DNA of 64,000 nt, taken from positions 682,001-746,000 of the forward strand of contig JALECJ010000005.1 in NCBI GenBank assembly GCA_023515745.1. The letters run 5' to 3'. The position numbers and the translations under genes are program-made. Origin of the DNA: Amoeboaphelidium protococcarum (lineage: Eukaryota; Aphelidiomycota; Aphelidea). The notes under the pieces were generated by a model, which was given only the letters and a program-made list of their open reading frames with translations, was not told the DNA's origin and searched no databases. Positions 36,283 to 47,668 of the stretch are shown here, piece after piece. The stretch's first letter is position 1; every line of letters begins with the position of its first letter.

Positions 36283-36689
36283 TTTACGCCTATAATTGTT
36301 GATTCAGTTAAAACAAAATCAGTCTTTTGCGGTGTTTTCAGGATACAAAACGGGCACGATCACCTGCATTACAAACCTGAGGATTAAAACAGTGCCATCG
36401 AAAAAAGGCTTATAAAAGGAAATTATCATTAAAGTTTTTAGTTTAATCTGCTTAACAGGAACTAGAATCTATGACAGGCTGTCAGGTTGTATTCATGTGA
36501 AACAGCCTAAGCTATCAATCAAGCAGCGAGCTTGCAGTGTGTAATGTTTGCGATAAAGCGAGCGCGTATTTTCTAAGGTTGGCTTCGGTTACTTTCATCC
36601 AATCAATTCAATTTTTCTTACGCGCTCACCTCTCGCCATTCAATTATTGATATCTGTACAGCAGAAGAAAATAAATAAGTCCAGTGAAA
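36283..36689 (+). other. Intergenic divergent region METTL6/eL20
   Basis: 407 bp between divergent starts. No ORF of note. An AATCAATTCAATTTTTCTTACGCGC stretch precedes the eL20 start by about 80 bp. It presumably holds both promoters. Confidence 0.35.
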
Positions 36690-37223
36690 ATGTCATAGCC
36701 TAGATTTAAAGAGTATTAGGTGGTTGGACGTATGCTGCCTAGCGAGAAGCTGCCTCAGCCAAAACTGTACCGTATGCGTCTATTCGCTCCTAATGAGGTG
36801 GTGGCAAAGTCGCGTTTCTGGTACTTTCTAAAGAAATTGAAGCGTGTGAAAAAGGCTAATGGTGAGATTGTGTCTGTTAACTAGATTCATGAGAAGGACA
36901 CCTTTGTAAAGAACTTTGGAGTATGGCTGCGTTATGACAGTAGAAGTGGAACCCACAATATGTACAAGGAGTACAGAAGCACTACGCGTGTTGGCGCTGT
37001 ACACAACTGCTACCAGGAAATGGCTAGCCGTCATCGTGCCCGCTTCCACACAATCCACATCATCAAGGTGGCTGAGGTGAAGGCTGCTGATCTGCGCAGA
37101 CCATTTATGAAGCAGTTGATTGATCCTAAGCTCAAATTTCCATTGCCTCACCGTGTTGCACGCGCTCCAAGCCGTACTTACAAGTCACTGTTTTTGGGTG
37201 TTAGACCAACTACCTGCATTTGA
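36690..37223 (+). CDS. RPL20: 60S ribosomal protein eL20 (L18a)
   Basis: Cytosolic large-subunit protein. 177 residues, one exon, the usual length (human 176). Family landmarks: [92 protein letters not shown], and [21 protein letters not shown]. The second codon pair and two internal sites use TAG for Gln (for example EYQVVGR and VNQIHEK, Gln positions in animals and fungi). Ends RPTTCI then TGA. It lies between two methyltransferase genes that act on the translation machinery. Confidence 0.98.
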
Positions 37224-37284
37224 ACATTGAACTCGGTGAATATGGATAATTCTTATATTATACATGGTATATTTCGTTTTTATT

Positions 37285-38325
37285 TCATTTTTAGATTTTA
37301 AACATTGCTATGGAACTCAGCTCGCTTGTATTTGCACCAAACACCTCAACTGCTCCATGTAATACTTTTTCATTTAGGTGAATTCGTTCATACCGAAGTT
37401 GGGACTATTACAACGCCTTCATAAATACTTAAAACGTATCTTCTCGGCGAACGACTACTGAGATGAAGGCAATGCAAGAAGGTCGACTTGATAGAAGCAG
37501 TTTAAGCGCTTATAATAAAGAACGTGCCAACGAAGGATCATAGGCGCAGTCACATGAAAATATAAACTCTTGAGAGGCATCCTCTTTAAATAGCATCTTC
37601 CCGGTACTAGAGTCGATCTGATTGAAATCCAATTACGCAAACTAAAAACGCGGTAAATTGGCAACTTGGTTCATGTTCTACTTGCAAATATCCAAGACTT
37701 GAGTGTCACAGTCTAGAAGGGCCATACTCCATCGTGATACTTTGGCATTACAGATCAGGATATGATCAGTAACAAGTCCGAGCAGACCGACACCACAACC
37801 GAGCTCTAAAATGTTTATTGAAGTACCAGATAAATTGGATGCAATATGTTCTGGGAGCATCTCAATACCATACGCAGCGAAAACTCTCGATGCTGTCCAC
37901 AGCGAATATCCTGTACACCCATTAGATAGTAAATCACTCGAAACGCGTAACGAAATCCTCCGACAATTCGATATAGACCAAGAGCCACTGAAGCCATCCA
38001 TTGGCAAGTAAAAAAGTAATTACTACCAGTTGTCATCTTAATTACGCAAAGAATCAATACAAAACAATGACGCAATAGACTCTGTTAACGTCTCTTCCGC
38101 ATGATCCTCACCAATCAAAGTCAAATAGCTTTTCAAAACTCGCCGCGAGTATGCCAAATTAAAGTTACCATCATTTGACATGCACTGCTCCACGATGAAT
38201 AACTACACCTCACATGCTCTTAATTCTTCAAGCGTCATACCACTCCATAAATCTCGTTCTCGTAATCTTAAGCCAAATCTTCGCTGAAACTTGTCAAATA
38301 TTTCATCAATCGCGTTTTAGTCCAT
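37285..38325 (-). CDS. EFM3: eEF2-lysine methyltransferase, FAM86/EFM3-like
   Basis: Seven-beta-strand SAM methyltransferase; the FAM86/Efm3 group methylates Lys509/525 of elongation factor 2. 346 residues, one exon. The N-terminal FAM86-type helix shows FDKFQRRFGLRLRERDLWSG. GYSLWTASRVFAAYGIE precedes SAM motif I, ILELGCGVGLLGLV, then ALLDCDTQVLDICKQN, FAQLDFNQI, FIFSCDCAYDP at the DVLY position, and AFISVVVRREDTFQVFM. Compared with human FAM86 the order and spacing agree. METTL22 and Efm2 are related alternatives. About 12 TAA/TAG read as Gln. It starts 22 bp outside the left target-site duplication of the MITE. Confidence 0.8.
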
Positions 38326-38355
38326 CAGTATTTCCGCCTATTCAAACACCGTGAG

Positions 38356-39086
38356 TAGGCCTCCTAAACAAACAGATTTGTATTCGTTTAAACACTTGTT
38401 TGGCGAATAATAGCTCATTTTTTGGAATCAATATTTGTTTGAATACTATTCGCAAACTATTCGCAAATATTCACGAATAGTACGCGTCAAACTGTAAGCA
38501 AACTCTGTTTAAACAGTTGTTTGTATTCGAACCTCTAATTCTATACAAAAGTAAGAGTATAGTGGTGTTAAATCATCAGAATAGGTTGTAGAGATATGAT
38601 CTTACGCCATTTAAGCTATCGTTATTTAAGATAGTCTCCACTGATCCTTTAAAATTTGGAAATCTGACGAAGATAAAGCATAACCCACCTTGAGTGTCAT
38701 GACAAGAGAGTTCTTTCAACTCCTGCTAGCTCTGTCCCATCCGAGAGAGCTTGCTCCCATGGACGTTAGTTAGTCTCTGTATTCCGTGAATATCATTGAA
38801 GCCCAAGACTATTAGTGATATTATGCTTTCGAAGGACTCTTATCGTGACGTTCCCAGTATCAATATATGTGTACGCCTAGAATAAGGACGCGAGTGACAG
38901 CTTAGACGAAAATGAGTGAGTGAAGGCCTCTATAGTAATTATATCTCATCAGTTTGCAAACAGTTTGCAAACGTTTGGCGAATGCATTTGACGAATATCA
39001 AACACTTTTTCTCCTCTCACTATTTGTTTGAATTACGAATACAGTTTAAACTGTTTGCAAACGCCAGTGTTTGTTTAGGAGGCCTA
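38356..39086. mobile_element. hAT-like MITE, 731 bp
   Basis: The two ends are perfect 19-bp inverted repeats (TAGGCCTCCTAAACAAACA at the left, its complement at the right). The element is flanked by identical 8-bp direct repeats, ACCGTGAG, at 38348-38355 and 39087-39094. An 8-bp target duplication and short terminal repeats starting TAG are typical of the hAT superfamily. The inside near both ends is packed with TTTGCAAAC- and ATTCGCAAA-type boxes on both strands. There is no transposase ORF, so it is non-autonomous. It sits between EFM3 and the secreted-protein gene without touching either. Confidence 0.9.
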
Positions 39087-39155
39087 ACCGTGAGAAAAAA
39101 ACAAAGTATAAGAATTTGATTTTCAAATGTAATAAAAACAAGAATATGTTAAATT

Positions 39156-39500
39156 TCACTTTTCGATTCTAGATATAGTGGCATCCTTGAGATCGGAATA
39201 GTATAAATTTTTTAAATCCTGATCCTCAGTCTTGAACGGATATTTAGTAAAGCGACTCAGATTCTCTCCCCAACGATCGTGCTGGTGGGCCAGGTCCTTC
39301 AAAGTCTGAGCCTCTTTATGATTAACCACAGCCTAATGTCCCTTCTGATTCTGAATGGCGTACCATTAATCTTTTTGCAAATTGACGCGGGAATCACGCA
39401 ATTGCTGCACAGGCGGTAAGCGACGAAACATTGATCTCCACCCTTGAGGCACTGCATTAACCAACGCGATCAGGATTAATATACTTGCAATAACTTTCAT
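39156..39500 (-). CDS. Hypothetical small secreted or membrane-anchored protein
   Basis: 114 residues. The N-terminus MKVIASILILIALVNAVPQ is a textbook signal peptide (one Lys, a hydrophobic core of Ile/Leu, Ala-x-Ala-like cleavage before Val-Pro-Gln). The mature part is polar, with RSMFRRLPPVQQLRDSR and HQHDRWGENLSRFTKYPF, no Cys and no further membrane span. It ends SRIEK then TGA. Two TAA/TAG read as Gln. Not recognised. It could equally be a small single-pass organelle protein with a signal anchor. The right end of the MITE (with its target-site copy) lies 62 bp beyond its stop. Confidence 0.6.
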
Positions 39501-39834
39501 TTTACAGCTCAACTTTCTTTTCTCAAATACAACTGTATAAATTATGAGCAAGCCAATAGAAAGAAAAGGCAATTACAAGAAACGTTTTGATCTTTATGGG
39601 AATATCGAGATTCGAAAACAACCCCTTTGATCAGACACGAGTTAAGAAACTGCCAGGTTCTCCTGTCTATTTGGAAGATTGACATAACGGAGCCACCAAA
39701 GATATAAACATAGCAATTGTTATATTTCTGAAAACTGCAATTGAATTTTAACTTAATCATCATCATATAATCTATATTACAAGCTACTGATCAACAGTGG
39801 CGTTAAATCACAATTCACTTCAATTCACTTCAAT
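39501..39834. other. Intergenic region with tandem repeat
   Basis: About 330 bp between two minus-strand genes. Short ORFs without coding character only. Its right end carries the 10-bp tandem repeat described separately. Confidence 0.35.
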
Positions 39835-39845
39835 TCACTTCAATT
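39811..39845. repeat. 10-bp tandem repeat (CAATTCACTT)x3
   Basis: Three perfect head-to-tail copies at 39811-39840 followed by a half copy (CAATT). On the minus strand the TGA stop of the nucleotide-sugar transporter is the TCA inside the third copy, so the repeat provides successive TGA codons in shifting frames. Confidence 0.9.
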
Positions 39846-41316
39846 TACTAGATGTGGGAACATCGTAGCCGTATAAACACACGCTCAAAATCACCAGCAA
39901 TGCACCTAGAGCAAAAGAGAAAGATGGCACAAATCCAAATATTAGTATGGACAACAGAGATGACAGTATGATAGATACTGAAGTTGCAAACCCTTTGAGA
40001 ATGTTATCAGCATATTTGACAACCATAGCCACTATCAGTCCACCTAGAGCCTGATTTAACACGACCAAGCACTCATTGGTACCAAAGCCCACGAACCAGC
40101 CTTTAGTCTATAATTTATGGAGATCATCAGAAGAGAGCAGAATGGTGATAAATGAGAAGAATGACCCGAAAAGTCCCAGCTGTATATTTCTAACCCAAAT
40201 GTCAGCGTTACTCTTCTTGAGCTATTTCTCAAAGTAAACTCCGGCGAACCCAGAGGAGAAACACGCCATCAAAACACTCCCTATACCTAAAAGAGTGTTC
40301 TGATATAGTTGTTACTTATTGCCAATAGGTTGATCATCAGATGCAATTGCATTACTCAGCTCGGAATTTCTGCGCAATACGAGGTCAACACCTCGTTTCC
40401 AAAACTTTGCACCAGCTTAAACCATAGTTTTTTAAAAAGTATCAAGTTTAACAGCTATCCGACTATTAATTCTTTTGCTATTGCCAGATTATAAATTGAC
40501 TGAAGCGCCAGTAGAGGAAGGCGAAGATGGGGAGGTGGAAGATGACTAGGAGCTACTACTACCCATATTCACGAAAGAGATACCAACCATGAGAAGAAAC
40601 AGTGCCAACCATTTATACATCCCCCTCCGACCATAGAAAGTGACACGCTTCTCTGGGAAATAAATCATGGTAAACATTGCGGTGGTAAATATCTTGAGTT
40701 GATACGTGACTTGAAAGAGCGGAGCTTCCAGATGCTTTAACGCCAGATATAAAAGATTATTCTGAATTGCATAGAGGAACGACGGTATGATGAGAAGGAG
40801 CGTTGATTGCGACAAGATTTCAGATCTCATTAGTCTAACAAAACTATGAACAGACGCCGATTTCACAAAGACCACAAGCAGGCAGGTAATCAGCTTCACT
40901 AGTTCCATATAAAACACGGCTGCCGATGGAACATATTTATCAGCCGCCTAATCCGCGTCGCTGTGACTAGTAAGAGTGTATCGCATCAACAGCACCAAGG
41001 CGGTATTCTACACTACCAAAATACCGAGAGCGAAATACTTCATCAATGGATTATGATTATTTACACCCAGCTATTTATCTTTGAACTCAAAGCCATTCTA
41101 TTTCAGAGATGCAGATGGGTCATCAGGAATTCCAAGCACAGTTTAAGATCTCTAAGAGTCATTGTTATTAGATTGCGATTACTACTATAACTATGAAACT
41201 CTCTGCACAGGAACGTACTGATTACTCTGCATATAAGTGCCCATCTAGAATTGCTAAGACTGCGGAGTGATATAGCTGACATCTTTAATGTTCTTATTTC
41301 TTACAGGAGACTCCAT
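39835..41316 (-). CDS. Nucleotide-sugar transporter, SLC35A type
   Basis: Golgi antiporter that brings UDP-galactose, UDP-GlcNAc or CMP-sialic acid into the lumen. 493 residues, one exon, about ten membrane spans. Family blocks: [89 protein letters not shown] and [18 protein letters not shown]. The match to SLC35A1-A3 is close; the substrate cannot be told from sequence. Oddities: about 115 extra cytosolic residues at the N-terminus, Gln/Ser-rich, and an expanded loop between the two halves with Ser runs. Most extra Gln are TAA/TAG codons. Confidence 0.93.
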
Positions 41317-41840
41317 TCCAAAATTAAATACCTTCTATCGCTATTAGTATAAGCACTCCAGATAGACAGACAGACAGATACTATGCCTACTCTATTTGTG
41401 CAAGAGATGTGCTGTAGATTGAAGAGAGAAAATCAAACAGAAATTTTTATTTTTCCCGCGCCGAACGGACGATCGAAACAGCGTGCGGCCGATTCAGTTC
41501 CCTTTCCGAGGCCTAATTGATGATGACAAGTGGACGCGAGCACGTCACTCTTTAGACGAATCTGGTAATATGTTACTCGGTGTTTTAGATGTGATTACGC
41601 TGTTGACTCATGTTTCACTATTATAATTAAAATGTTCTATGCTTCCACTGATACCGTTTCAAATCAGAAAATGTTCGTTTGCACTACTGTCTTTTAATAT
41701 AAAGAATGGAATGGTCCACCCTGTACAGTAACTTTTCTTTCTTTTTTGTTCAGATAGATTGTAGCTGTTAGTTCACTTTTTTTAGAACTTTTTTAAATAT
41801 ATCTGTTCTATCTTCTCTGAATAATTTATTAAAATATAAA
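41317..41840 (+). other. Divergent promoter region transporter/SEC13
   Basis: 524 bp between divergent starts. No gene seen. It contains an ACAGACAGACAGA tetranucleotide run just outside the transporter start (near 41365), a GC-richer patch near 41460-41510, and an AT-rich lead into SEC13. Confidence 0.4.
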
Positions 41841-42914
41841 ATGACTTCCGTGTTATCATAATTTGACGCTGGACATGAGGATATGATACATGATGCGTAG
41901 TTTGACTATTATGGAAAGAGGGTAGCCACCTGCTCTTCAGACAAGTCTATTCATGTGTACAAGATCAACAGTACGGACAACTAGGTGGATGCAAGTTCCA
42001 AGTAGATTCTTAAAGGTCACGATGGTCCGGTGTGGTCTGTATAGTGGGCACATCCTCAGCATGGCTCAGTTCTCGTTAGTGGTGGATATGACGGCAAGGT
42101 TATCGTGTGGAAGGAGACTCCATCTGCTCAGTCTGTGGGAGCTTAGAAAACAATTTCAACTGGTGGTGGTAGATGGGAATAGTTTTTTGTTTATAAGCAA
42201 TCTTCATCTGTGAATGCCATTGCTATTAATCAGTAAAATTCTGAAGCTCTTGAATTCGCATCCGTGTCCTCTGACGGTAAGTTGGTGATCCACCTCTGGG
42301 ATGCCCAGATTGGTAATTTCAGGATCATAACTGAAGTGGAAGCTCATTACGGTGGATGCTTTACTGCCGCCTACAATTGTAATTAGGCTCATGGAGTGTT
42401 GATGCAAGTCTAGCAAGAATCTGCTGCACCACATCCATTCAGATTGGTCACTGGTGGTGCGGACAATTTGGTTAAAGTTTGGAAATAGAATGCCACTACT
42501 AATAAGTATGAACTTGAGCACACTCTCGAGGGACATCAGGACTGGGTCAGGGATGTAGCATGGGCACCATTCAACCCCACTGATTTGATTGCCAGTGGCA
42601 GTACAGATAAGACTGTACTGATATGGAAGTATGATGATGCCACACAGACGTGGAAGAGATCTAATTTGACTCCGAAACCTTTTGCAGACACTGTGTGGAA
42701 GGTATCGTTTAGTAGCTCTGGTGGTTATGTTCTCGGTGTCAGTGTGGGTGAGAGCAAGGTATTTCTGTACAGATTGAACTTTGATGAAAAATCCGGTGAA
42801 CCCGTGTGGGAAAACATTGGTGAAGTTGATGAGAGTGGCGCGTAGTCTCGCAGCAATTCCGTCACTGCCACTTCACCTCAACAACAATAACAACCTTTGA
42901 CTAGTGGTCGTTGA
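41841..42914 (+). CDS. SEC13: SEC13, COPII/nuclear-pore WD40 protein
   Basis: Shared subunit of the COPII outer coat and the Nup84/Nup107 complex (and SEACAT/GATOR2). 357 residues, one exon, six-bladed WD40 propeller. Landmarks: [107 protein letters not shown] and [14 protein letters not shown]. The order and loops match Sec13 rather than Seh1. A Ser/Gln-rich 35-residue tail follows the last blade. TAG supplies Gln in MIHDAQFDYYG and GPVWSVQWAHP, sites that are Gln in human SEC13. Confidence 0.97.
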
Positions 42915-43369
42915 ATATATCTGACTGTAAGAGAGAGTGTGTGTGCCTCTTCTAAATAATTCTTATTCTTTATTTCTTAACTGTTAAACTGTTGTATAAT
43001 TAGTGGCTAACTGAGGAGTTCAAATTACCAGAAAGCGCATCAAAGGCGATCACAAATCTCCACACGCCCGGTCGCTTTGCTAAGCTTGAAAGAGAGTTCG
43101 TTCAGTCAAACGTGGTTTTCCGTCGCGTCGTGTCATTTTCTCTCCTTTTCTGTTCATTTGTTTTGACTGACTGAACTGACTCCTATTCTGTAGTTCTTCC
43201 TTCTGAATATTTTGGTGAACGAGAGATTTCAGTTTATTCTCTCTAATTGACTCATTTCATTCATTGATTGATTCTTCTGTTATAGCTCATACATACATAC
43301 ACGTTGGTTGGAGAGTGTTATTGAATTAATATAATCCAATTATTATCGTATATAAAAATTAGTAGTAGT
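42915..43369 (+). other. Intergenic region between SEC13 and Rab5
   Basis: 455 bp. Pyrimidine-rich, with TTGACTGACTGAACTGACT tetranucleotide-like repeats near 43160 and ATTGATTGATT near 43265. No ORF of note. Probably the Rab5 promoter and leader. Confidence 0.35.
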
Positions 43370-44178
43370 ATGTCCTAATCATCAGTTAGAGCTACGAATT
43401 AGTCTCCGTCCACTGGAGCATCTAATTCCCCGAGTAAAATGTTTTAATTCAAACTGGTCCTATTAGGTATGATTTATAATGGGAATATGATTATTTTATT
43501 GGAATATGTATACATATTATGTACTTTGTAGGTGAAAGCGCTGTTGGTAAATCCAGTCTTGTGCTTCGCTTTGTCAAGGGTCAATTTCATGAGTATTAAG
43601 AGAGCACTATTGGAGGTAAGTATATCACTTTCATCTCTTGACGTATTAATCTCTTATATATTATGTATTCATTATGATTTATATATGTAGCTGCCTTTTT
43701 GACGTAAACAGTTATGTTGGATGATGTTACGGTTAAATTTGAGATTTGGGACACTGCGGGATAGGAGAGATATCACAGTCTGGCGCCAATGTATTATCGA
43801 GGTGCACAGGCCGCCGTGGTGGTGTATGATCTGACGAATGCTGATACTTTTACCAGGGCCAAGTCTTGGATTAAAGAGTTGCAGAGACAGGCTAATCCTA
43901 ATATTGTGATTGCTCTCGTGGCGAATAAAGTCGACCTCGGCAGTAAGAGAGTGGTGAGCACTGAAGAGGCTCAGGCGTATGCTGAAGAGAATGGACTGCT
44001 GTTCATGGAGACTAGTGCCAAGAGTGGTACGAATGTTAATGAGGTGTTTGTTGCCATTGCAAAGAAGCTGCCAAAGGATAGTCCTAGAGGTGGTGCTGGT
44101 GGTTAAAATGAGAGAGGAAGTCGGGTTAATCTGAATTAGGAAGGCGCTCAGGATGGAAGATCTGGTGGATGTTGTTGA
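43370..44178 (+). CDS. RAB5: Rab5/Ypt51 small GTPase
   Basis: Early-endosome Rab GTPase. Three exons (43370-43466, 43532-43615, 43691-44178) give 222 residues. Motifs: [20 protein letters not shown] (P-loop), QESTIGAAFLTQTV (the Rab5 switch I with Ala-Ala), [26 protein letters not shown] (Rab5 switch II), VANKVDL and ETSAKSG. The C-terminus GRSGGCC then TGA is the double-geranylgeranylation site. In the standard code it would be cut short at NQERGSR before the Cys pair, so the cysteines themselves prove read-through of TAA/TAG. Introns of 65 and 75 bp, both phase 1. Confidence 0.97.
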
Positions 44179-44430
44179 TAAGACGGTACATCATTTGGGT
44201 CTCGTTATAATAAAGGCTTCCTGATTCTATCAGTATTGTTATAGTAATGATCTACCAGTGAGTCTAGCTCTAATGTGGCGGTAATAAGTCGTTTTTTTCT
44301 TCATACATTGTATACACATTCTACTACTAGACTTTGTATTATTATCATGACTGTTCTCAGAAAAAACAACTTTAATCTAAAGGCACAAATTTTATTCATC
44401 ATCATAAAGTCATGTCTGTAATAGGTACTT

Positions 44431-46596
44431 TCATCGCGATGATAACTCAGATTTGTCCCCGCCGTTGCCAGATAAAGACGCTGCGACTTGATCCCCAGTT
44501 TAGAGACCAGATGCACCACCAGTGGAGGCCTCTGAAGTTGTAGATGCCGTGGCATTAGTTGACGAGTCCAGACTGACAAAGAAGAGATATGGCACCAGAA
44601 ATAAAGTGTCCACATTCATAATCATGCACTCCACCACTTTCGTAACAGAGTCATTGGCGTATAACAAGTTCTCAGCCTTCTCATCTTTATTGCGAAGGAT
44701 ATTCGGTGCAATAACTATAGATAGATTATTCGCGTTCATATGATTACCACCAGTGGATGAAGTTACTGACTCATCATTCGGAGCCGCAATCTACGCCGAG
44801 ACATCATCCTTCGATGCTTTAGTTGCTATTAGGGAGGAATGCGACTTGATATTAGCAGCAGAAGATTTGCTCAACTAAGCCAGCTCTTGATTTACATCTG
44901 CATTATCGGCCACTTTATATAAAAGTTTAAGCAATGCTTCTAAGACGTGGATATTACTGTTGGGTAGACAGAAAGTGATGAGTTTTAAAGCAGATAACAG
45001 CTTTTCACCATCTAACAACTTGGCTGCCTGCACGTAGTAATCATACAGTTTGTAGGTCAGTAATGGATCCGGCATCTCTCTGAGAAATTACTTCAGCATA
45101 CCAGTGACATCGTGAGGCTTCAAATCGTCCACGGTGGAGAGATTTAGTTCCCTGCCAGCATCCACATCATCTTTCAAGGCTTTTACCTTCCTAGACACAC
45201 CGCTGATACGGAAGATTCCCTCGACATGAAGTGCGCGATCTAGAAGGTAATCAATAGACTACTTCAGGAAGGAAGGCACTTTACACGTAGGATCGCGTTC
45301 TCTCTCATTTTCCATAACTTGGCGCAATGGAACACCGAATACTCTCTATGGTTCCTATGAGACTTTTGCTGAAGATGTTACCGCTGTCTGTGTCTAGTTG
45401 GAACTTCTGGATGACGCTAAATCCATCATCATGGAAGCATTAGACTTGGCCCTGGTGAGAAAGCGTTATCGCTCAGCAAGCTTGGAGAATTGCAGATTAT
45501 GGTCACAGCCTTCAAACAACTGAGGCAGGTATTGAATCACATTTTACATTACATCGCGCCTTTCCAACTATGAAAGTCTAGTGATATGGCTCGAGTTGTC
45601 ATATGTAGAAGGAGTGGAGAGGACCTGCAGGACATCAACTTTCTTTTACTCCTACTCTTTCCCAGATGATGAACCACTAGATTTAAATCCAGCCCAATTC
45701 ATAAAATTCTCGCTTAGCGACAGTCGTCTCTTTGGAGCATTAACATTGGCTTTACCTTGATCAGATGCCGGCTTATCATCTACTACAGCTGCCGCCTGAT
45801 CCAACTTCTCCAGTCCCGACTGATTACTCCCAACCAAAAGATTACCCATTCCCTGACCAACAGTCATAGACTTACCAAATGCATTTCTAGTGGAGCTTAC
45901 AAAATTCATTTTCCTTTATCCCACCTGTGGCTTCTTCTTCCGAACGCCGAGACTTCTGGTTTACTCTTTGATTTTCATCACAGTCTTGAAGGCATTATCC
46001 TCGTTCTTGATAATCTTCTCGCTGCTATCAGACTTAATCTCCACCAGGTCATAATCACTAGATGGCTTTAGACCAGTCTTGGCACATATCGCCACTATGA
46101 GATCGCTAATCAGCGCAATCTCTCCGAAATTGAGCACCGATTTAAAGTTTACTCCATCTGGAAGACTGACTTGAACCTGCATGACTCCACCAGATGCTGC
46201 GGATGGTTAAGCACTAGATTGTTTTTATTGCGATGTCTATGATGAGATAGCAGTCGTCGGTTGTGATTATTACGATTAGTGCTATAGTTGTTGTTGCTAC
46301 GGCTGACTGCTATTTATCACAGGCGCCGAATACTACTACTACTACTACTACTACTACTACGACTAACCTGAGCCAATATTGGGCTAAATAATCGGCTTAT
46401 TCCTACCGATTGTAAGTTGAGATACTCCATTGGACATCATTTATGGATATACATTTGGATCAGAGTGAGCAGCTGTATCTTGTTTTAGGATGGAACTTTA
46501 TAGAGTCGCTGGCTACTAAACTTCTTCCTAACTGACCCTCTTTTACTCTACCTGCACTGGATCTCCACTCGCTATAATATCGCTTCTATCAGCCAT
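44431..46596 (-). CDS. RhoGAP-domain protein
   Basis: GTPase-activating protein for a Rho/Rac/Cdc42-type GTPase. 721 residues, one exon. The RhoGAP domain occupies about residues 405 to 630: VFGVPLRQVME, VPSFLKQSIDYLLD, the arginine finger EGIFRISGVSRKV, LKQFLREMPDPLLTYKLYD, LKLITFCLPNSN, and NANNLSIVIAPNIL. Inside the domain sits an insert of about 50 polar residues between LYKVADNADVNQEL and NANNL. Upstream, around residues 135 to 210, a ubiquitin-like or Ras-binding-type fold is possible (MQVQVSLPDGVNFKSVL). The N-terminal 130 residues are Gln-rich, including a run of eight Gln encoded by TAG repeats. Confidence 0.9.
46331..46360. repeat. (TAC/CTA)n microsatellite coding poly-Gln
   Basis: About ten trinucleotide units inside the RhoGAP gene. 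On the coding strand they read TAG TAG TAG and so on, giving a Gln run followed by Tyr. Such a tract can exist in coding DNA only because TAG is a sense codon here. Confidence 0.92.
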
Positions 46597-46840
46597 TTGA
46601 TTCTTCTATTAGTTTTTTTGTTATCTTAATCCACTACCTACAAAAATCCCAAGAACCCTCAAACTAGATTCTATATCACAATATAGGTGTGACCAAGAGT
46701 TGTAACAAGCGGAGGAATCGACCGCTTTTCATTTTTTCATTTGTTGATTGCTCCATAGCGACGTTCTCCTTGTATCTATCAGCTTACCGTATATCCTCGC
46801 TTTGGTATTACATTACATTACAATAGATTAATTTAAAGAA

Positions 46841-47545
46841 ATGCTGATTAATAGTAGTCTTAAAAGGATTTCTGGTATTTAATTCTCTGTCGGACGATTC
46901 AGTGCTATGTAGCGAATGATATCTTTCGGTACTAGTGGAGTCGCGTAGAAGGACGACGCGTTGAGTAATAATAAGGAATCGTCATCAACAAATGCGAACT
47001 CTTCGACAGATGAAGATTAAGATGATAAGCCTAAATTCGAACACAATCTGATTATCCCAGAATCTTATCTCAAGTCTCGCCCGGCGATCGAGGTGCCTAA
47101 TGTAAGAGCTCGATTTAGAGAGTAGATTTGTAAGACGCCCGTGTTGTTCACCAGTACAAAGAAGCTAAATCTGCTCGCTGATTTGATTAAAGGTATGGAC
47201 GTGGAGTAGGCTATATTGTAGCTGATGTTCACTCCGAAAGGATACACCGCTGAGATATTGTGGGCATTGAGAGAAGGCTGCCGTATTATTTAAGATATTT
47301 AACGCGCGGATCCTAAATAGTTCTATGTTGCTTTTGCATACACTGAACGCGGTCCGTACACAAAGTCGGTTCAGATCAAAGGCAGAGGTCGCATGGGTAT
47401 CGCTCGTCATCCGCAATCGTAGATGGTTATCATGCTCAGGGAAAAGGCATTCAAGGAGGAGATGGCTAAGAATAAGTCTGGGAATGCCAGAGCTGGGCCA
47501 CCTCGGCCTGATCGTCCTATCATAAACGCTAGAATATTAATTTGA
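46841..47545 (+). CDS. MRPL22: Mitochondrial ribosomal protein uL22m
   Basis: Large-subunit mitoribosome protein lining the exit tunnel. 234 residues, one exon. The N-terminus MLINSSLKRISGIQFSVGRF is basic and without acidic residues, a good presequence, followed by a Ser/Asn/Asp-rich linker. The uL22 core begins ARFREQICKTPVLFTSTKKLNLLADLIKGMDVEQAI and continues ALREGCRIIQDIQRADPKQFYVAFAYTERGPYTK and GRGRMGIARHPQSQM. Cytosolic uL22 lacks this leader and differs in the core. Ends INARILI then TGA, 123 bp from the convergent formin stop. Its presence shows that the organism has a translating mitochondrion. Confidence 0.9.
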
Positions 47546-47668
47546 TCGTCATATTTAGATTCTGATAACAATATATCTCTATTCAAATTTTTTTCTTTCA
47601 TACAATCATCATTAAACATTTTGCATATCACAATGTCATCGTAACTCCATCCATCAAAGGCAGTCCCA

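Noticed and set aside
39087-39094. ACCGTGAG as a coding or promoter motif
   Set aside because: It is identical to the copy at 38348-38355 and abuts the inverted repeat exactly, so target duplication explains it.
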